Assembly: GCF_026003995.1 (NCBI RefSeq)
Contig: NZ_BPIG01000002.1
Location: forward strand, 682,001 to 746,000
Reading direction: 5' to 3'
Length of the DNA stretch: 64,000 bases
DNA from: Tepidiforma sp.
GTDB taxonomy: Bacteria; Chloroflexota; Dehalococcoidia; Tepidiformales; Tepidiformaceae
Position 1 is the stretch's first letter. Each line of letters starts with the position of its first letter. The notes under the pieces are model-generated. The model was not told the origin of the DNA and made no database searches. It saw nothing but the letters and a program-made list of their open reading frames with translations. Positions 33,788 through 41,815 of this stretch are shown here, piece by piece. Position numbers and translations under genes: made by a program.

Positions 33788-34459
33788 GTGCCCCCACTCC
33801 TCCTCTTCGATATCGACCTCACCCTCATCGCCACCAGCGGCGCCGGCCGCTTGGCCCTCGACCGCGCCTTCGAACGCGTCACCGGCGTCCCGGCCGCCAC
33901 CGCCGGCATCCGCTTCGACGGCCGCACCGACCGCGCTATCATCGCCGAAGTCCTCCAGCGCTGCGGCAGCCCCGCAGCCCGCTTCCCGGAGGTGCGCGAC
34001 GCCTACCTCGAAGAGCTGCCGGCCGCCCTCCGCGAACAAGGCGGCGAAATCCTCCCCGGCGTCGAACCGCTCCTCGATGCCCTCGCCCGCGAACTGCCGG
34101 GCATCGGCCTCGCCACCGGCAACCTCCGCGCCGGCGCTCGCGCCAAGCTCGGCCACTTCGGCCTCTGGCACCGCTTCGCTGCCGGCGGCTTCGGCGACGA
34201 CCACACCGAGCGGGCAGGCCTCGTCCGCGCCGGCATCGCCGCCCTCGCCGCCGCCATCGGCGCATCCCCGGACCCGGCCTCCGCCGTGGTCATCGGCGAT
34301 ACCCCGCTCGACGTTGCCGCGGCCCGCGCCGCCGGGGCCCGCTCCGTCGCCGTCGCCACCGGCCGCTACACCGCGCACGACCTCAGCGCCGCCGGTGCAG
34401 ACGCCGTCCTGCCCGGGTTCGACGATCTCGACCGCGCCCTCGCCGCGCTCCTCGCCTGA
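33788..34459 (+). CDS. HAD-superfamily hydrolase
   Basis: A 223-residue phosphatase-like HAD protein. The nucleophile motif is LLLFDIDLTL (Asp8, Asp10), motif II LATGNLRAG, motif III near KLGHFGLW, and motif IV VVIGDTPLDVAAARAAGARSVAVATG. A helical cap lies between residues 15 and 80. It probably dephosphorylates a small metabolite such as phosphoglycolate. The next gene starts 43 nt later on the same strand. Confidence 0.88.
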   Translation: MPPLLLFDIDLTLIATSGAGRLALDRAFERVTGVPAATAGIRFDGRTDRAIIAEVLQRCGSPAARFPEVRDAYLEELPAALREQGGEILPGVEPLLDALARELPGIGLATGNLRAGARAKLGHFGLWHRFAAGGFGDDHTERAGLVRAGIAALAAAIGASPDPASAVVIGDTPLDVAAARAAGARSVAVATGRYTAHDLSAAGADAVLPGFDDLDRALAALLA

Positions 34460-34502
34460 CGCCCGGTCGACAGCCGGCGCCGCCCGCGGCACGATTCCCT
34501 CC

Positions 34503-35606
34503 ATGCCGCTCCGCCTCGGCCTCGTCGGCGCCGGGTTCATCGCGGGCGTCTACGCCCACGCGGCCCGCCGCGTGCCGGCTGTCGAAATCACCGCCGTCGC
34601 CTCGCCGCGCTCCGCCCGCGCCTTCGCTGACCGCTGGGGCATCCCCGCCGCGTTCGACGACTGGCGCCAGCTCATCGGCGAAGCCCCGGTCGACGCCGTC
34701 GTCATCGCCGCCCCCAACGACCTCCACCTCCCCGTCGCCCTGGCCGCCGCGGCCGCCGGCAAACACGTCCTCTGCGAAAAGCCCCTCGCCCCCGGTCTCC
34801 CCGCAGCAGCTGAAATGGTCGAAGCCTGCGACCGCGCCGGCGTCCTCCTCCTCTGCGCCGAAAACCTCCTCTTCGCCCCGATGTACGAGCGCGTCCGCGC
34901 TCTCGTCCGCCGCGGCGAAATCGGCCAGCCGTACCTCCTCCGCCAGCAGCAGGGCCACGCCGGCCCCTATGCCGACTGGTTCTGGGACATCAGCCGCGCC
35001 GGCGGCGGCGCCCTCATCGATATCGGCTGCCACGGCATCGCCCTCGCCTGCCGCCAGCTCGATGCCTGGCCCGAAGCCGTCGCGGCCGTTCTCGGCCGCT
35101 TCCGCCACGCTGCCCGCACGCCCGCTGACGACCACGCCACCGTCCACCTCCGCTTCCCCGGCGGCGCGCTCGCCACGGTCGAAGCCTCCTGGGCCCTCCC
35201 GGGCGGCGCCGACCTCCTCGAAATCGTCGGCGCCCGCGGCCGCCTCGCCGCCAACCTCGAGCGCGCGCCCGCCATCGACCTCTACCGCGACCCCGAGTCC
35301 GCAGAGCCCGGCCGGCTTCCCGGCTGGCAGCATGTCATGTACGAAGAAGCCTGGCAGTTCGGCTTCCCGCAGGAGCTCGAGCATTTCGCCGAGGCCGCCG
35401 CCGGCCGCGTCGAGCCGCGCTTCCCCGGCCGCGACGCCCTCCGCGTCCTCGAAATCATCTGCGCCGCCTACGAATCCGCCCGCCGCGGTGGCGGCTGGGT
35501 ATCCCTCCCCTTCCCCCAGCACCGCCCCGCGCGCCATCGACCACTGGTTCGCGGCCGAACCGCCCGCCGCCCCCTGACGGCGCGCCGCCGCTCCCGTACC
35601 CTGTAG
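34503..35606 (+). CDS. Gfo/Idh/MocA-family oxidoreductase (C-terminus uncertain)
   Basis: A 367-residue NAD(P)-dependent sugar dehydrogenase-like protein. LRLGLVGAGFIAGVYAHAARR is the Rossmann motif. PNDLHLPVALAAAAAGKHVLCEKPLAPG supplies the family EKP motif, and DIGCHGIALACRQL lies in the second domain. The last 30 residues become Arg-rich (HRPARHRPLVRGRTARRPL). One extra C in the run at 35513-35517 would explain this: the other frame reads APRAIDHWFAAEPPAAP and stops at 35577. The true C-terminus is therefore probably at 35577. The substrate is unknown. Confidence 0.85.
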   Translation: MPLRLGLVGAGFIAGVYAHAARRVPAVEITAVASPRSARAFADRWGIPAAFDDWRQLIGEAPVDAVVIAAPNDLHLPVALAAAAAGKHVLCEKPLAPGLPAAAEMVEACDRAGVLLLCAENLLFAPMYERVRALVRRGEIGQPYLLRQQQGHAGPYADWFWDISRAGGGALIDIGCHGIALACRQLDAWPEAVAAVLGRFRHAARTPADDHATVHLRFPGGALATVEASWALPGGADLLEIVGARGRLAANLERAPAIDLYRDPESAEPGRLPGWQHVMYEEAWQFGFPQELEHFAEAAAGRVEPRFPGRDALRVLEIICAAYESARRGGGWVSLPFPQHRPARHRPLVRGRTARRPLTARRRSRTL

Positions 35607-35610
35607 CCGG

Positions 35611-36567
35611 ATGAGCTGGCTCGCCTCGTTCTTCGCCACCCCCGCCCGCCAGGCCCTCGGCTGGACCGCCCTCGGCATCCTCGGCGTCATCTTCGCCGCC
35701 GTCGGCGCCTGGCTCCTCATCCGCGGCGGCGACCCCGCCCCGCCCCCCGCCTCCCCCGGGGTGACCGCCACGCCGACCCCCTCGGCGACGCCGACCGCGA
35801 CCGTCACCCCGACGCCCTCCCCCTCGCCCAGCCCCACCCCCGGCACCCCCACCCCCGCCGCGACCCCGACCCCCACCGCCCGCCCGGCCGGCAACCCCGG
35901 CGGCTCGGGCGGCACGACCGGCGGCCAGTCCGGCGGCGCTCCCCCGCCCGCCCCGACCCCCACCCCGACGCCGGCGCCAGCCGCCGCCCGCCCCTACTGC
36001 CCGCCCGGCTCGGTCGGCCCCGGCGTCCTCCCCACCGCCCGCGTCGCGGGCGCGCTCACGCGCGGCGGCACACCGGTGCCCGCCGGCACCCTCGAAGTCT
36101 TCGTCACGTTCGACGGCGTCCCCGGCCCCTCCCGCCTGAACACCGACGGCGGCTTCGGCATCGATTTCTACGCTGCCGGTGAAGACTGCGCCAACCGCGT
36201 CGGCGCCGTCATCGGCGTCCTCGTCGATGGCCAGTACTTCCCCTCCGGCTACACCGTCGGCAGCCAGCCCCAGCTCGTCGTCATCAACGTCGCCCCTCCC
36301 CTGACCGGCCGCCCCGCCTCCTTGCCGTTTCGTCGCCCCCATCCTGCTATACTCCCCAAACCGTTCGGGACTGGCGAAATGCCGGCCGCCCGTCCAGCCC
36401 ACCCGCGAGGAGGCCCCTGCCGTGAAGTTCCACTGGTTCCACCTCATGCCCTGGCCCTACCTGCCGGACGACTTCCAGAAGAAGCACCGCTCCGTCTGGG
36501 TCGATGTCGACTACGGCCTCTTCGACGCCGAAAAGGCGAACGCCGTCTACCACGAATACCTCGATGA
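35611..36567 (+). CDS. Membrane-anchored protein with Pro/Thr linker (probable 3' frameshift)
   Basis: A protein with an N-terminal transmembrane anchor (ALGWTALGILGVIFAAVGAWLLI), a TPTPTP stalk (about residues 48-125), and a folded domain beginning AAARPYCPPGSVGP and ending QPQLVVINVAPP near residue 230. Similar folds occur as exported carboxypeptidase-like or Ig-like domains. Beyond residue 230 the sequence becomes Arg/Pro-rich and overlaps the LLM gene by 146 bp. One extra C around 36288-36300 would bring a TGA in frame at 36302-36304. TACCCT (35597-35602) is 8 nt before the ATG. Confidence 0.65.
   Translation: MSWLASFFATPARQALGWTALGILGVIFAAVGAWLLIRGGDPAPPPASPGVTATPTPSATPTATVTPTPSPSPSPTPGTPTPAATPTPTARPAGNPGGSGGTTGGQSGGAPPPAPTPTPTPAPAAARPYCPPGSVGPGVLPTARVAGALTRGGTPVPAGTLEVFVTFDGVPGPSRLNTDGGFGIDFYAAGEDCANRVGAVIGVLVDGQYFPSGYTVGSQPQLVVINVAPPLTGRPASLPFRRPHPAILPKPFGTGEMPAARPAHPRGGPCREVPLVPPHALALPAGRLPEEAPLRLGRCRLRPLRRRKGERRLPRIPR
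36348..36353 (+). promoter_or_regulatory. Likely -10 of LLM oxidoreductase gene
   Basis: TATACT, one base from the consensus TATAAT, lies 68 nt before GTG 36422, whose leader contains GAGGAGG. The best -35 (TTGCCG at 36322) has a 20-bp spacer, so it is doubtful. Confidence 0.5.
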
Positions 36568-37696
36568 GCTCGAGTTCGCCGAAAAAGTCGGCTTCGACGG
36601 CATCTGCGTCAACGAACACCACAGCAACGCCTACGGCCTGATGCCGAGCCCAAACATCATGGCGGCCACCCTCACCCGCCGCACCAACCGCGCCGCCATC
36701 GTCGTCATGGGCAACTCCATCGCCCTCTACAACCCGCCCCTCCGCGTCGCCGAAGAGTTCGCCATGCTCGATATCCTCTCCGGCGGCCGCCTCGTCGCCG
36801 GCTTCCCCGTCGGCACCAGCATGGATACCAACTTCGCCTACGGCGTCCCCGGCGCCCAGCTCCGCGAGCGCTACTACGAGGCCCACGACCTCATCATGCA
36901 GGCCTGGCACAACGAGGGCGTCACCCACTTCAACGGCAAGTACACCCAGATCCGCTACATGAACCCCTGGCCACGGCCCCTCCAGAAGCCGAACCCGCCC
37001 GTCTGGATCCCCGGCGGCGGCTCCATCGAGACCTGGGAGTGGTGCGCCGATATGGGCTACCTCTACTCCTACCTCTCCTACTCCGGCTACAAGCGCGCCC
37101 AGGCCATCATGGACGGCTTCTGGGCCCGCATGCGCGATAAGGGCGTCGAGCCGAACCCCTACCACGCCGGCTTCGCCCAGGTCGTCTGCGTCGCCGATAA
37201 CGCCGCCGAGGCCAAGGAGCTCTACTGGCCCCACATCGACTACTTCTACAACCGCTGCCTCCACGTCTACCCCGGCTTCGCCGACGCCCCCGGCTACCGC
37301 ACCCTCCGCACCGTCAAGGCCGGCATCAAATCCCAGTTCGAACAGGCCCAGCAGAACGCCAAGGCCCGCCTCAGCTGGGAAGGCCTCGTCGAACAGGGCT
37401 ACGTCATCGCCGGCGGTCCCGACTACGTCACCGAAAAGCTCAACGAACTCGCCGATAACCTCCGCATCGGCCACCTCATGCTCCTGCTCCAGATGGGCTC
37501 GATGCCGCGCGACGTCGCCATCTACAACACGCAGATGTTCGCCGAAAAGGTCATGCCCAACCTCCGCGACAAGTTCAACGAGTTCGAAGACCGCTGGTAC
37601 CCGAAGCCGCTCCCCCCGGAGCGTCGCGCCGTCCCCATCGACGAGCCCGTCCGCCCGCTCGGCGCGCCCCTCTCGGCGCCGGTCGCCGGCCAGTAG
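36422..37696 (+). CDS. LLM-class flavin-dependent monooxygenase
   Basis: A 424-residue bacterial luciferase-like enzyme. Conserved blocks: HWFHLMPWPYLP, EFAEKVGFDGICVNEHHSNAYGL, NSIALYNPPLRVAEEFAMLDILSGGRLVAGFPVGTSMD and HFNGKYTQIRYMNPWPRPLQKPNPPVWIPGGGS. It is longer than the LLM enzyme at 25.5 kb and belongs to another subgroup. It probably uses FMNH2 and O2 on a small organic substrate. GTG start with a strong GAGGAGG. A hairpin terminator follows. Confidence 0.9.
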   Translation: MKFHWFHLMPWPYLPDDFQKKHRSVWVDVDYGLFDAEKANAVYHEYLDELEFAEKVGFDGICVNEHHSNAYGLMPSPNIMAATLTRRTNRAAIVVMGNSIALYNPPLRVAEEFAMLDILSGGRLVAGFPVGTSMDTNFAYGVPGAQLRERYYEAHDLIMQAWHNEGVTHFNGKYTQIRYMNPWPRPLQKPNPPVWIPGGGSIETWEWCADMGYLYSYLSYSGYKRAQAIMDGFWARMRDKGVEPNPYHAGFAQVVCVADNAAEAKELYWPHIDYFYNRCLHVYPGFADAPGYRTLRTVKAGIKSQFEQAQQNAKARLSWEGLVEQGYVIAGGPDYVTEKLNELADNLRIGHLMLLLQMGSMPRDVAIYNTQMFAEKVMPNLRDKFNEFEDRWYPKPLPPERRAVPIDEPVRPLGAPLSAPVAGQ

Positions 37697-37725
37697 CCGT
37701 CGACCTCGAACCCGCTCTCGACCTC

Positions 37726-37748
37726 GGGGCTGCCCTCCCGGCAGCCCC
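37726..37748 (+). terminator. Hairpin terminator after LLM gene
   Basis: Perfect 9-bp stem GGGGCTGCC/GGCAGCCCC with a 5-nt loop CTCCC, 29 bp after the stop, followed by TTCCC. Confidence 0.7.
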
Positions 37749-37800
37749 TTCCCGCGCCCGCCGCGGCGCGCGACAATCCGCCCCGCGAAGGAGGTGCGCC

Positions 37801-39106
37801 ATGGAATCCATCCGCGAACAGGCCGACCGCGCCTGGGCCGGCGACGAAGCTGCCAGCCAGGGCACCGGCTCCGCCGGCCGCCTCTTCGAAGTCGTCCCCG
37901 GCATCGCCCTCGCGACCGGCTTCGGCCTCTCCATCGCCATTCAGACCGCCGACGGCCTCGTCATCGTCGACACCAGCGGCCGCAACCACGGCCAGCGCGT
38001 CGTCGACGCCATCCGCGCCTGGGACGACCGCCCCATCCGCAACGTCGTCTACACCCACGGCCACTTCGACCACGTCGGCGGCATGCCCGCGTTCGATGCC
38101 GACGCTGAGGCCCGCGGCTATCCCCGCCCCCGCGTCATCGCCCACGCCAACGTTCCCCGCCGCTTCGACCGCTACACCCGCACCGCGGGCTACAACCGCC
38201 ATCGCATCAACGCCCGCCAGTTCCTCGCCGCGCGCGTCGCGATCGGCTCAGCGCCGAAGAGCGTTTCGAAGGCTCGACCCGCCTCCGTCGACCCCGACGT
38301 CGCCTTCGAGGACGCGGCGGGCCTACCGCGTCGAGCAGGGTGGCCTCGCCTTCGAGCTCCGCCACGCGCAAGCGGCGAGACCGACGACCACTCTCTGGGT
38401 CGTGGATCCCCGCGCTGAAGCGCGCGATCTGCGCCGGCGACTTCGTCATCTGGCGCTCCCCCAACGCCGGCAACCCCCAGAAGGTCCAGCGCTACCCCCT
38501 CGAGTGGGCGGCAGGCCCTCCGCGCCATGGCGGCGATGGACGCCGGGGCTCCTGCATCCCCAGCGCACGGCGCTGCCCGTCTGCGGCGCCGCGACCGCAT
38601 CGCCCGCGCCGCTCGACGAGACCGCGGCCGCGCCTCGAGTCCCTCGTGCGAACGAGACGCTCGAGCGCATGAACGCCGGCATGCCCCTCGACGCGATCCT
38701 GCACGAGGTGCGGCTCCCCGCCGACCTCCTCGAGCGCCCCTATCTGCGCCCCTTCTACGACGAGCCCGAGTTCGTCGTGCGCAACGTGTGGCGGCAGTAC
38801 GGGGGCTGGTACGACGGGAACCCTGCGCATCTCAAGCCCGCCCCGTTCGCCGCGCTCGCGCGCGAGCTCGCGGCCCTCGCCGGCGGGGCGCGGGCCCTCG
38901 TCGCGCGCGCGAGGGAGCTCGCCTCGGCCGGCGAGCTGCGCCTCGCGTGCCACCTCGTCGAGCTCGCGGCGGCGGCCGCCCCCGAGGACCGCGAGGCGCA
39001 CGCGGCGCGCGCCGAGGTCTACGCCGCCCGCCGCCGCGCCGAGGCGTCGCTCATGGCGCGCGGGATCTTCAACGCCGCCGCCCGCGAGCCCGCCCCCGGC
39101 GGCTGA
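37801..39106 (+). pseudogene. Broken alkylsulfatase (SdsA/YjcS-type MBL hydrolase)
   Basis: The first 145 residues read normally as a metallo-beta-lactamase alkylsulfatase: VIVDTSGRNHGQRVVDAIR, THGHFDHVGG (metal ligands His86, His88, Asp90, His91), then TAGYNRHRINARQF. Between about 38300 and 38660 the matching pieces (VAFEDA, FELRHAQ, GETDDHSLG, AGDFVIWRSPNAGNPQKVQR, DRIARA, ETLERMNAG) occur in alternating frames, needing about five shifts. From 38660 to 39106 the dimerization domain (FVVRNVWRQYGGWYDGNPA) is intact. Codon choice changes near 38230, with GCG and GAG replacing GCC and GAA. A perfect AAGGAGGTG precedes the ATG. Decay or an assembly chimera is possible. Confidence 0.75.
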
Positions 39107-39123
39107 CCCGCCGGGTGGCCCTA

Positions 39124-39152
39124 TTGATATCTCATCTCAAAAGTGGTACGGT
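39124..39152 (+). promoter_or_regulatory. Sigma70-like promoter without a downstream gene
   Basis: TTGATA (39124-39129), 17-bp spacer, TACGGT (39147-39152), in a small AT-rich patch after the alkylsulfatase remnant. The only thing downstream before the convergent gene is the hairpin pair described below. Confidence 0.55.
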
Positions 39153-39158
39153 ACGCCT

Positions 39159-39230
39159 GCCGAACCCCTCGGCGTGGCTGGGCCCCGGCCGGTGTTCCTC
39201 CTTCCGCCGGCCGGGGCCGTTCCTTTTCCC
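39159..39230 (+). ncRNA. Possible short RNA ending at a terminator
   Basis: From a start near 39159, the transcript would fold as a small hairpin GCCGA-ACCCC-TCGGC (39159-39173) and end with the 12-bp terminator stem at 39181-39218 and TTCCTTTTCCCC. It would be about 70 nt with no coding frame of note. This rests only on promoter and structure. Confidence 0.35.
39181..39218. terminator. Strong bidirectional terminator
   Basis: Perfect 12-bp stem GGCCCCGGCCGG/CCGGCCGGGGCC with a 14-nt loop, followed on the plus strand by TTCCTTTTCCCC. It separates the alkylsulfatase remnant from the convergent hotdog-fold gene. Confidence 0.8.
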
Positions 39231-39236
39231 CGGTCC

Positions 39237-40133
39237 TCAGCCCTGCTGCAGCTCCGGGTAGAGGCTGCTCGAGGCCTTCATGAACCGCAGCAGCATCCGC
39301 ATCTCCGCCACCCGCTTCCCGCCGGCGTCGTCGAGCCCTGTCTCGAACCACAGGTACTCCGTCTTGGGGCTCTGCCCCACGGCGATCACCTCACCCGTGC
39401 ACGTGTACGCCTCGCCCACGAGCGCCGGCCCGTTCACGTTGCGGATTTCGATCGCCCCGAACAGCCCCACCGCCCCGAAGCCGCCCCGCACCTGCGCGAC
39501 GCTCTTCGCATAGAGCATCTGCACGAGCGGCGCGATCATCACCGGCGGCGCGCCCCACGGCGACCCCTCGCTCCGGTACCAGTCCATCGGCTCCGTCGTC
39601 ACCGCCAGCCGCCGCTCCTGCTCCTCCGGCGCGCAGCGCACCGTCACCGGCTCGAACCGGTGCCCCTTCTGCACGTTCGCCAGGATGCGCAGCTCGCCCG
39701 GCTCGAACCGCTCCAGCGGCCGCGCCAGCAGCGCCGTCGGCACCCCCGGCTCGCCGACCGACGCCGTGCCCTGCGCCACCTGCATGCCGTCCTCCCGCAG
39801 CACCCACGCCTCCACCTGCGCATCGGCCGCGCCCGCCGGCGGCACGCGCAGGTGCGCCTGCACCGCCTCCCGGTCCGTCGTCGCGTTCAGGAAGTACATC
39901 GAAAGCGTTCCCCGCTCGAACCACCGCCGCCCCCACGCCTCCCGCAGCAGCGGCGGGAACAGCTCCATGTGGATCGACCCCGCGACCGTCCCGCCGCGGA
40001 ACCCCAGCTTCGTCGCCGTCGCGTCGTCGTGGATCGACCCCTTCGCCTGCGCCGAGTTGTTCACCGACCGCCGCAGCGGCCCCGACATCACCCCGTCCGC
40101 GACCGTCGCCGCGAACTCCTCTCGAACCGTCAT
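39237..40133 (-). CDS. Hotdog-fold protein (acyl-CoA dehydratase/thioesterase-like), uncertain
   Basis: A 298-residue protein apparently made of two hotdog-like halves. The N-terminal half shows DDATATKLGFRGGTVAGSIHMELFPPLLREAWG, similar to the conserved helix of MaoC/FAS1-dehydratase folds. The C-terminal half ends PALVGEAYTCTGEVIAVGQSPKTEYLWFETGLDDAGGKRVAEMRM. No clear D-x4-H catalytic pair is visible. ATG 40133 has GGAGG 7 nt upstream. It follows moaA on the same strand by 67 nt. A role in CoA-ester metabolism is plausible but unproven. Confidence 0.65.
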   Translation of the reverse strand: MTVREEFAATVADGVMSGPLRRSVNNSAQAKGSIHDDATATKLGFRGGTVAGSIHMELFPPLLREAWGRRWFERGTLSMYFLNATTDREAVQAHLRVPPAGAADAQVEAWVLREDGMQVAQGTASVGEPGVPTALLARPLERFEPGELRILANVQKGHRFEPVTVRCAPEEQERRLAVTTEPMDWYRSEGSPWGAPPVMIAPLVQMLYAKSVAQVRGGFGAVGLFGAIEIRNVNGPALVGEAYTCTGEVIAVGQSPKTEYLWFETGLDDAGGKRVAEMRMLLRFMKASSSLYPELQQG

Positions 40134-40200
40134 CACCGCGCCTCCGTTTCGAAGATGCGCGGCAGCCTACGCCATCCGAATCGAGTTCGCCAGCGAACCG

Positions 40201-41208
40201 TCACCCGCCGATGTGCGACATCTCCACCTTCGGCAGCCCCGCCGTCGCCTCCGTCCGCAGCTCTGAATACCGGTCGTCGCGCGCCCGCCACACGCCCGCC
40301 ACGAACTCCGCCAGCTCCGCGTCGCTCGCCCCGCCCCGCAGCACCGCCCGCAGGTCGTGCCCCTTCGCGCCGAACAGGCAGGTGTAGAGCTCGCCCTCCG
40401 GCGAAAGGCGCAGCCGCGTGCAGTCGCCGCAGAACGGCTGCGAAATCGAGGTGATGACGCCGATCTCCCCTGCGCCGTCGACGTACCGCCACCGCTGCGC
40501 CACTTCGCCCCGGTAGTTCGCCTCCGCCGACTCCAGCGGGAACTCCCGCCCGATCCGCTCGATGATCTCCCGCCCGGTCACCACGTGGTCGAGCCGCCAC
40601 CCGTTCGTCGCGCCGACATCCATGAACTCGATGAACCGCACGATGATCCCCGTCCCGCGGAAGTACCGCGCGAGGTCCACGACCGTGTGGTCGTTCATCC
40701 CCCGCTTCACCACCGCGTTCACCTTGATCGGCCACAGCCCGGCCTCCCGCGCCGCGGCGATGCCGTCCAGCACCGTGTCCACCCCGACCCCCGCGTCGTT
40801 CATCGCCCGGAACACCGCGTCGTCCAGCGAATCCAGCGACACCGTCACGCGCTGCAGCCCCGCCTCGGCCAGCCGCCGCGCCTGCGCCCGCAGGAGGCTC
40901 CCGTTCGTCGTCAGCGTGAGGTCGCGCAGCCCTTCGATCCCCCGCAGCGCGCGCACCAGCTGGTCGAGATCCCGCCGCACCAGCGGCTCGCCGCCCGTAA
41001 TCCGGATCTTTTCGACCCCGAGCCCCACGAGCACCCGCGCGACCCGCGCGATCTCTTCGTACGTCAGCAGCTCGTCCCGCCGGAGGAACTGGTAGTCCGG
41101 CCCGAACACCTCCCGCGGCATGCAGTACACGCACCGGAAGTTGCACCGGTCCGTGATCGAAATCCGCAGGTCCCGCAGCGGGCGCCCGAGCCGGTCGTTC
41201 ACAGCCAT
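40201..41208 (-). CDS. moaA: GTP 3',8-cyclase, molybdenum cofactor synthesis
   Basis: A 335-residue radical SAM enzyme converting GTP to 3',8-cyclo-dihydro-GTP. The first [4Fe-4S] motif CNFRCVYC (Cys22, Cys26, Cys29), GGEPLVRRDL, and the second cluster CGDC with the third Cys 13 residues on are complete. The C-terminal tail HIGG matches the GTP-activating GG dipeptide. TACGCT (41217-41222) is 8 nt upstream of the ATG, suggesting a leaderless transcript. No other moa gene is in the window. Confidence 0.95.
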   Translation of the reverse strand: MAVNDRLGRPLRDLRISITDRCNFRCVYCMPREVFGPDYQFLRRDELLTYEEIARVARVLVGLGVEKIRITGGEPLVRRDLDQLVRALRGIEGLRDLTLTTNGSLLRAQARRLAEAGLQRVTVSLDSLDDAVFRAMNDAGVGVDTVLDGIAAAREAGLWPIKVNAVVKRGMNDHTVVDLARYFRGTGIIVRFIEFMDVGATNGWRLDHVVTGREIIERIGREFPLESAEANYRGEVAQRWRYVDGAGEIGVITSISQPFCGDCTRLRLSPEGELYTCLFGAKGHDLRAVLRGGASDAELAEFVAGVWRARDDRYSELRTEATAGLPKVEMSHIGG

Positions 41209-41260
41209 CGCCGCACAGCGTAGCCGATCCGGCGGCGTCGTGCTGGCGCCGGCATAACGC

Positions 41261-41764
41261 TCAGGAGCTCGCGGCGGCCGTCCCTTCGCCCTGCGGCGCG
41301 TCGGCGTTCGCCGCTGCCGCTTCGCTGTGCTTCAGCAGCCACTCGTCGTACTTGCGAATCCGCTCCGCCAGCTCATCCCGCATGCTGGCCATCTTCGCCA
41401 TCTTCTGGTCGATGAGCTGGATCTGGTGGAGCGTCACCTCCCGCGCCCGCCGCAGCTTTTCGGCCTTCTCCGCGGCGTCGGCATCGGCGCGCCACCCCGC
41501 CCGGATCTGCAGCCGCACGTCCTCCGCGTCGAGCATCTCCTTAATCTCGGCCAGCGAGAAGCCGAGCAGCTCCTTCAGCTGCCGGATCCGTTCGATCCGC
41601 TCCATGTCCTCCGGCGAATACAGCCGGAAGCCGCCCTCCATCCGCGTCGGCGGCGCCAGCAGCCCCTTCTCTTCGTAGTACCGCAGCGTCCGCTGCGTCA
41701 GCTGGGCGCGCTCCGCCGCCTCGCCAATCTGCAGAAACCGTTCCTGGCTGGTCGAATCCGTCAT
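41261..41764 (-). CDS. MerR-family transcriptional regulator
   Basis: A 167-residue regulator. The winged helix is FLQIGEAAERAQLTQRTLRYYEEKGLL, with wing RMEGGFRLYSPEDMERIERIRQLKELLGFSLAEIKEML. A long coiled coil (residues 90-145) follows, then an Ala/Gly tail. No effector Cys pair is present, so it is not a metal sensor of the classical kind. The palindrome upstream resembles sites of MerR proteins controlling acyl-CoA degradation. TAGACT at 41775-41780 is 10 nt from the ATG. Confidence 0.9.
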   Translation of the reverse strand: MTDSTSQERFLQIGEAAERAQLTQRTLRYYEEKGLLAPPTRMEGGFRLYSPEDMERIERIRQLKELLGFSLAEIKEMLDAEDVRLQIRAGWRADADAAEKAEKLRRAREVTLHQIQLIDQKMAKMASMRDELAERIRKYDEWLLKHSEAAAANADAPQGEGTAAASS

Positions 41765-41782
41765 CTCAGGCCCCAGTCTACC

Positions 41783-41804
41783 ACATTGACGCGAACGTCA
41801 ACGT
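41783..41804 (-). promoter_or_regulatory. Probable MerR autoregulatory operator
   Basis: Inverted repeat ACATTGACG-CGAA-CGTCAACGT, with 8 of 9 pairs in the arms and a perfect TTGACG/CGTCAA core (41786-41801). It overlaps the -35 region of the merR-type gene and sits 5' of its TAGACT. The element resembles TTGACGT-type boxes known for LiuR-like MerR regulators. Confidence 0.6.
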
Positions 41805-41815
41805 TCAGGTTTCGG

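Noticed and set aside
32602-35577. Plus-strand open frame of 991 codons across the P450, HAD and Gfo/Idh genes
   Set aside because: Low-complexity Arg/Pro translation in the wrong frame. Only its final part (35515-35577) is meaningful, as the probable corrected C-terminus of the Gfo/Idh protein.
36322-36353. TTGCCG as the -35 of the LLM gene
   Set aside because: The spacer to TATACT would be 20 bp, too long for a normal promoter; only the -10 is kept.
36305-36567. The long Arg/Pro-rich C-terminus of the Pro/Thr-linker protein as real protein
   Set aside because: It overlaps the LLM gene by 146 bp and has no similarity to the preceding domain; removal of one C gives a natural stop.
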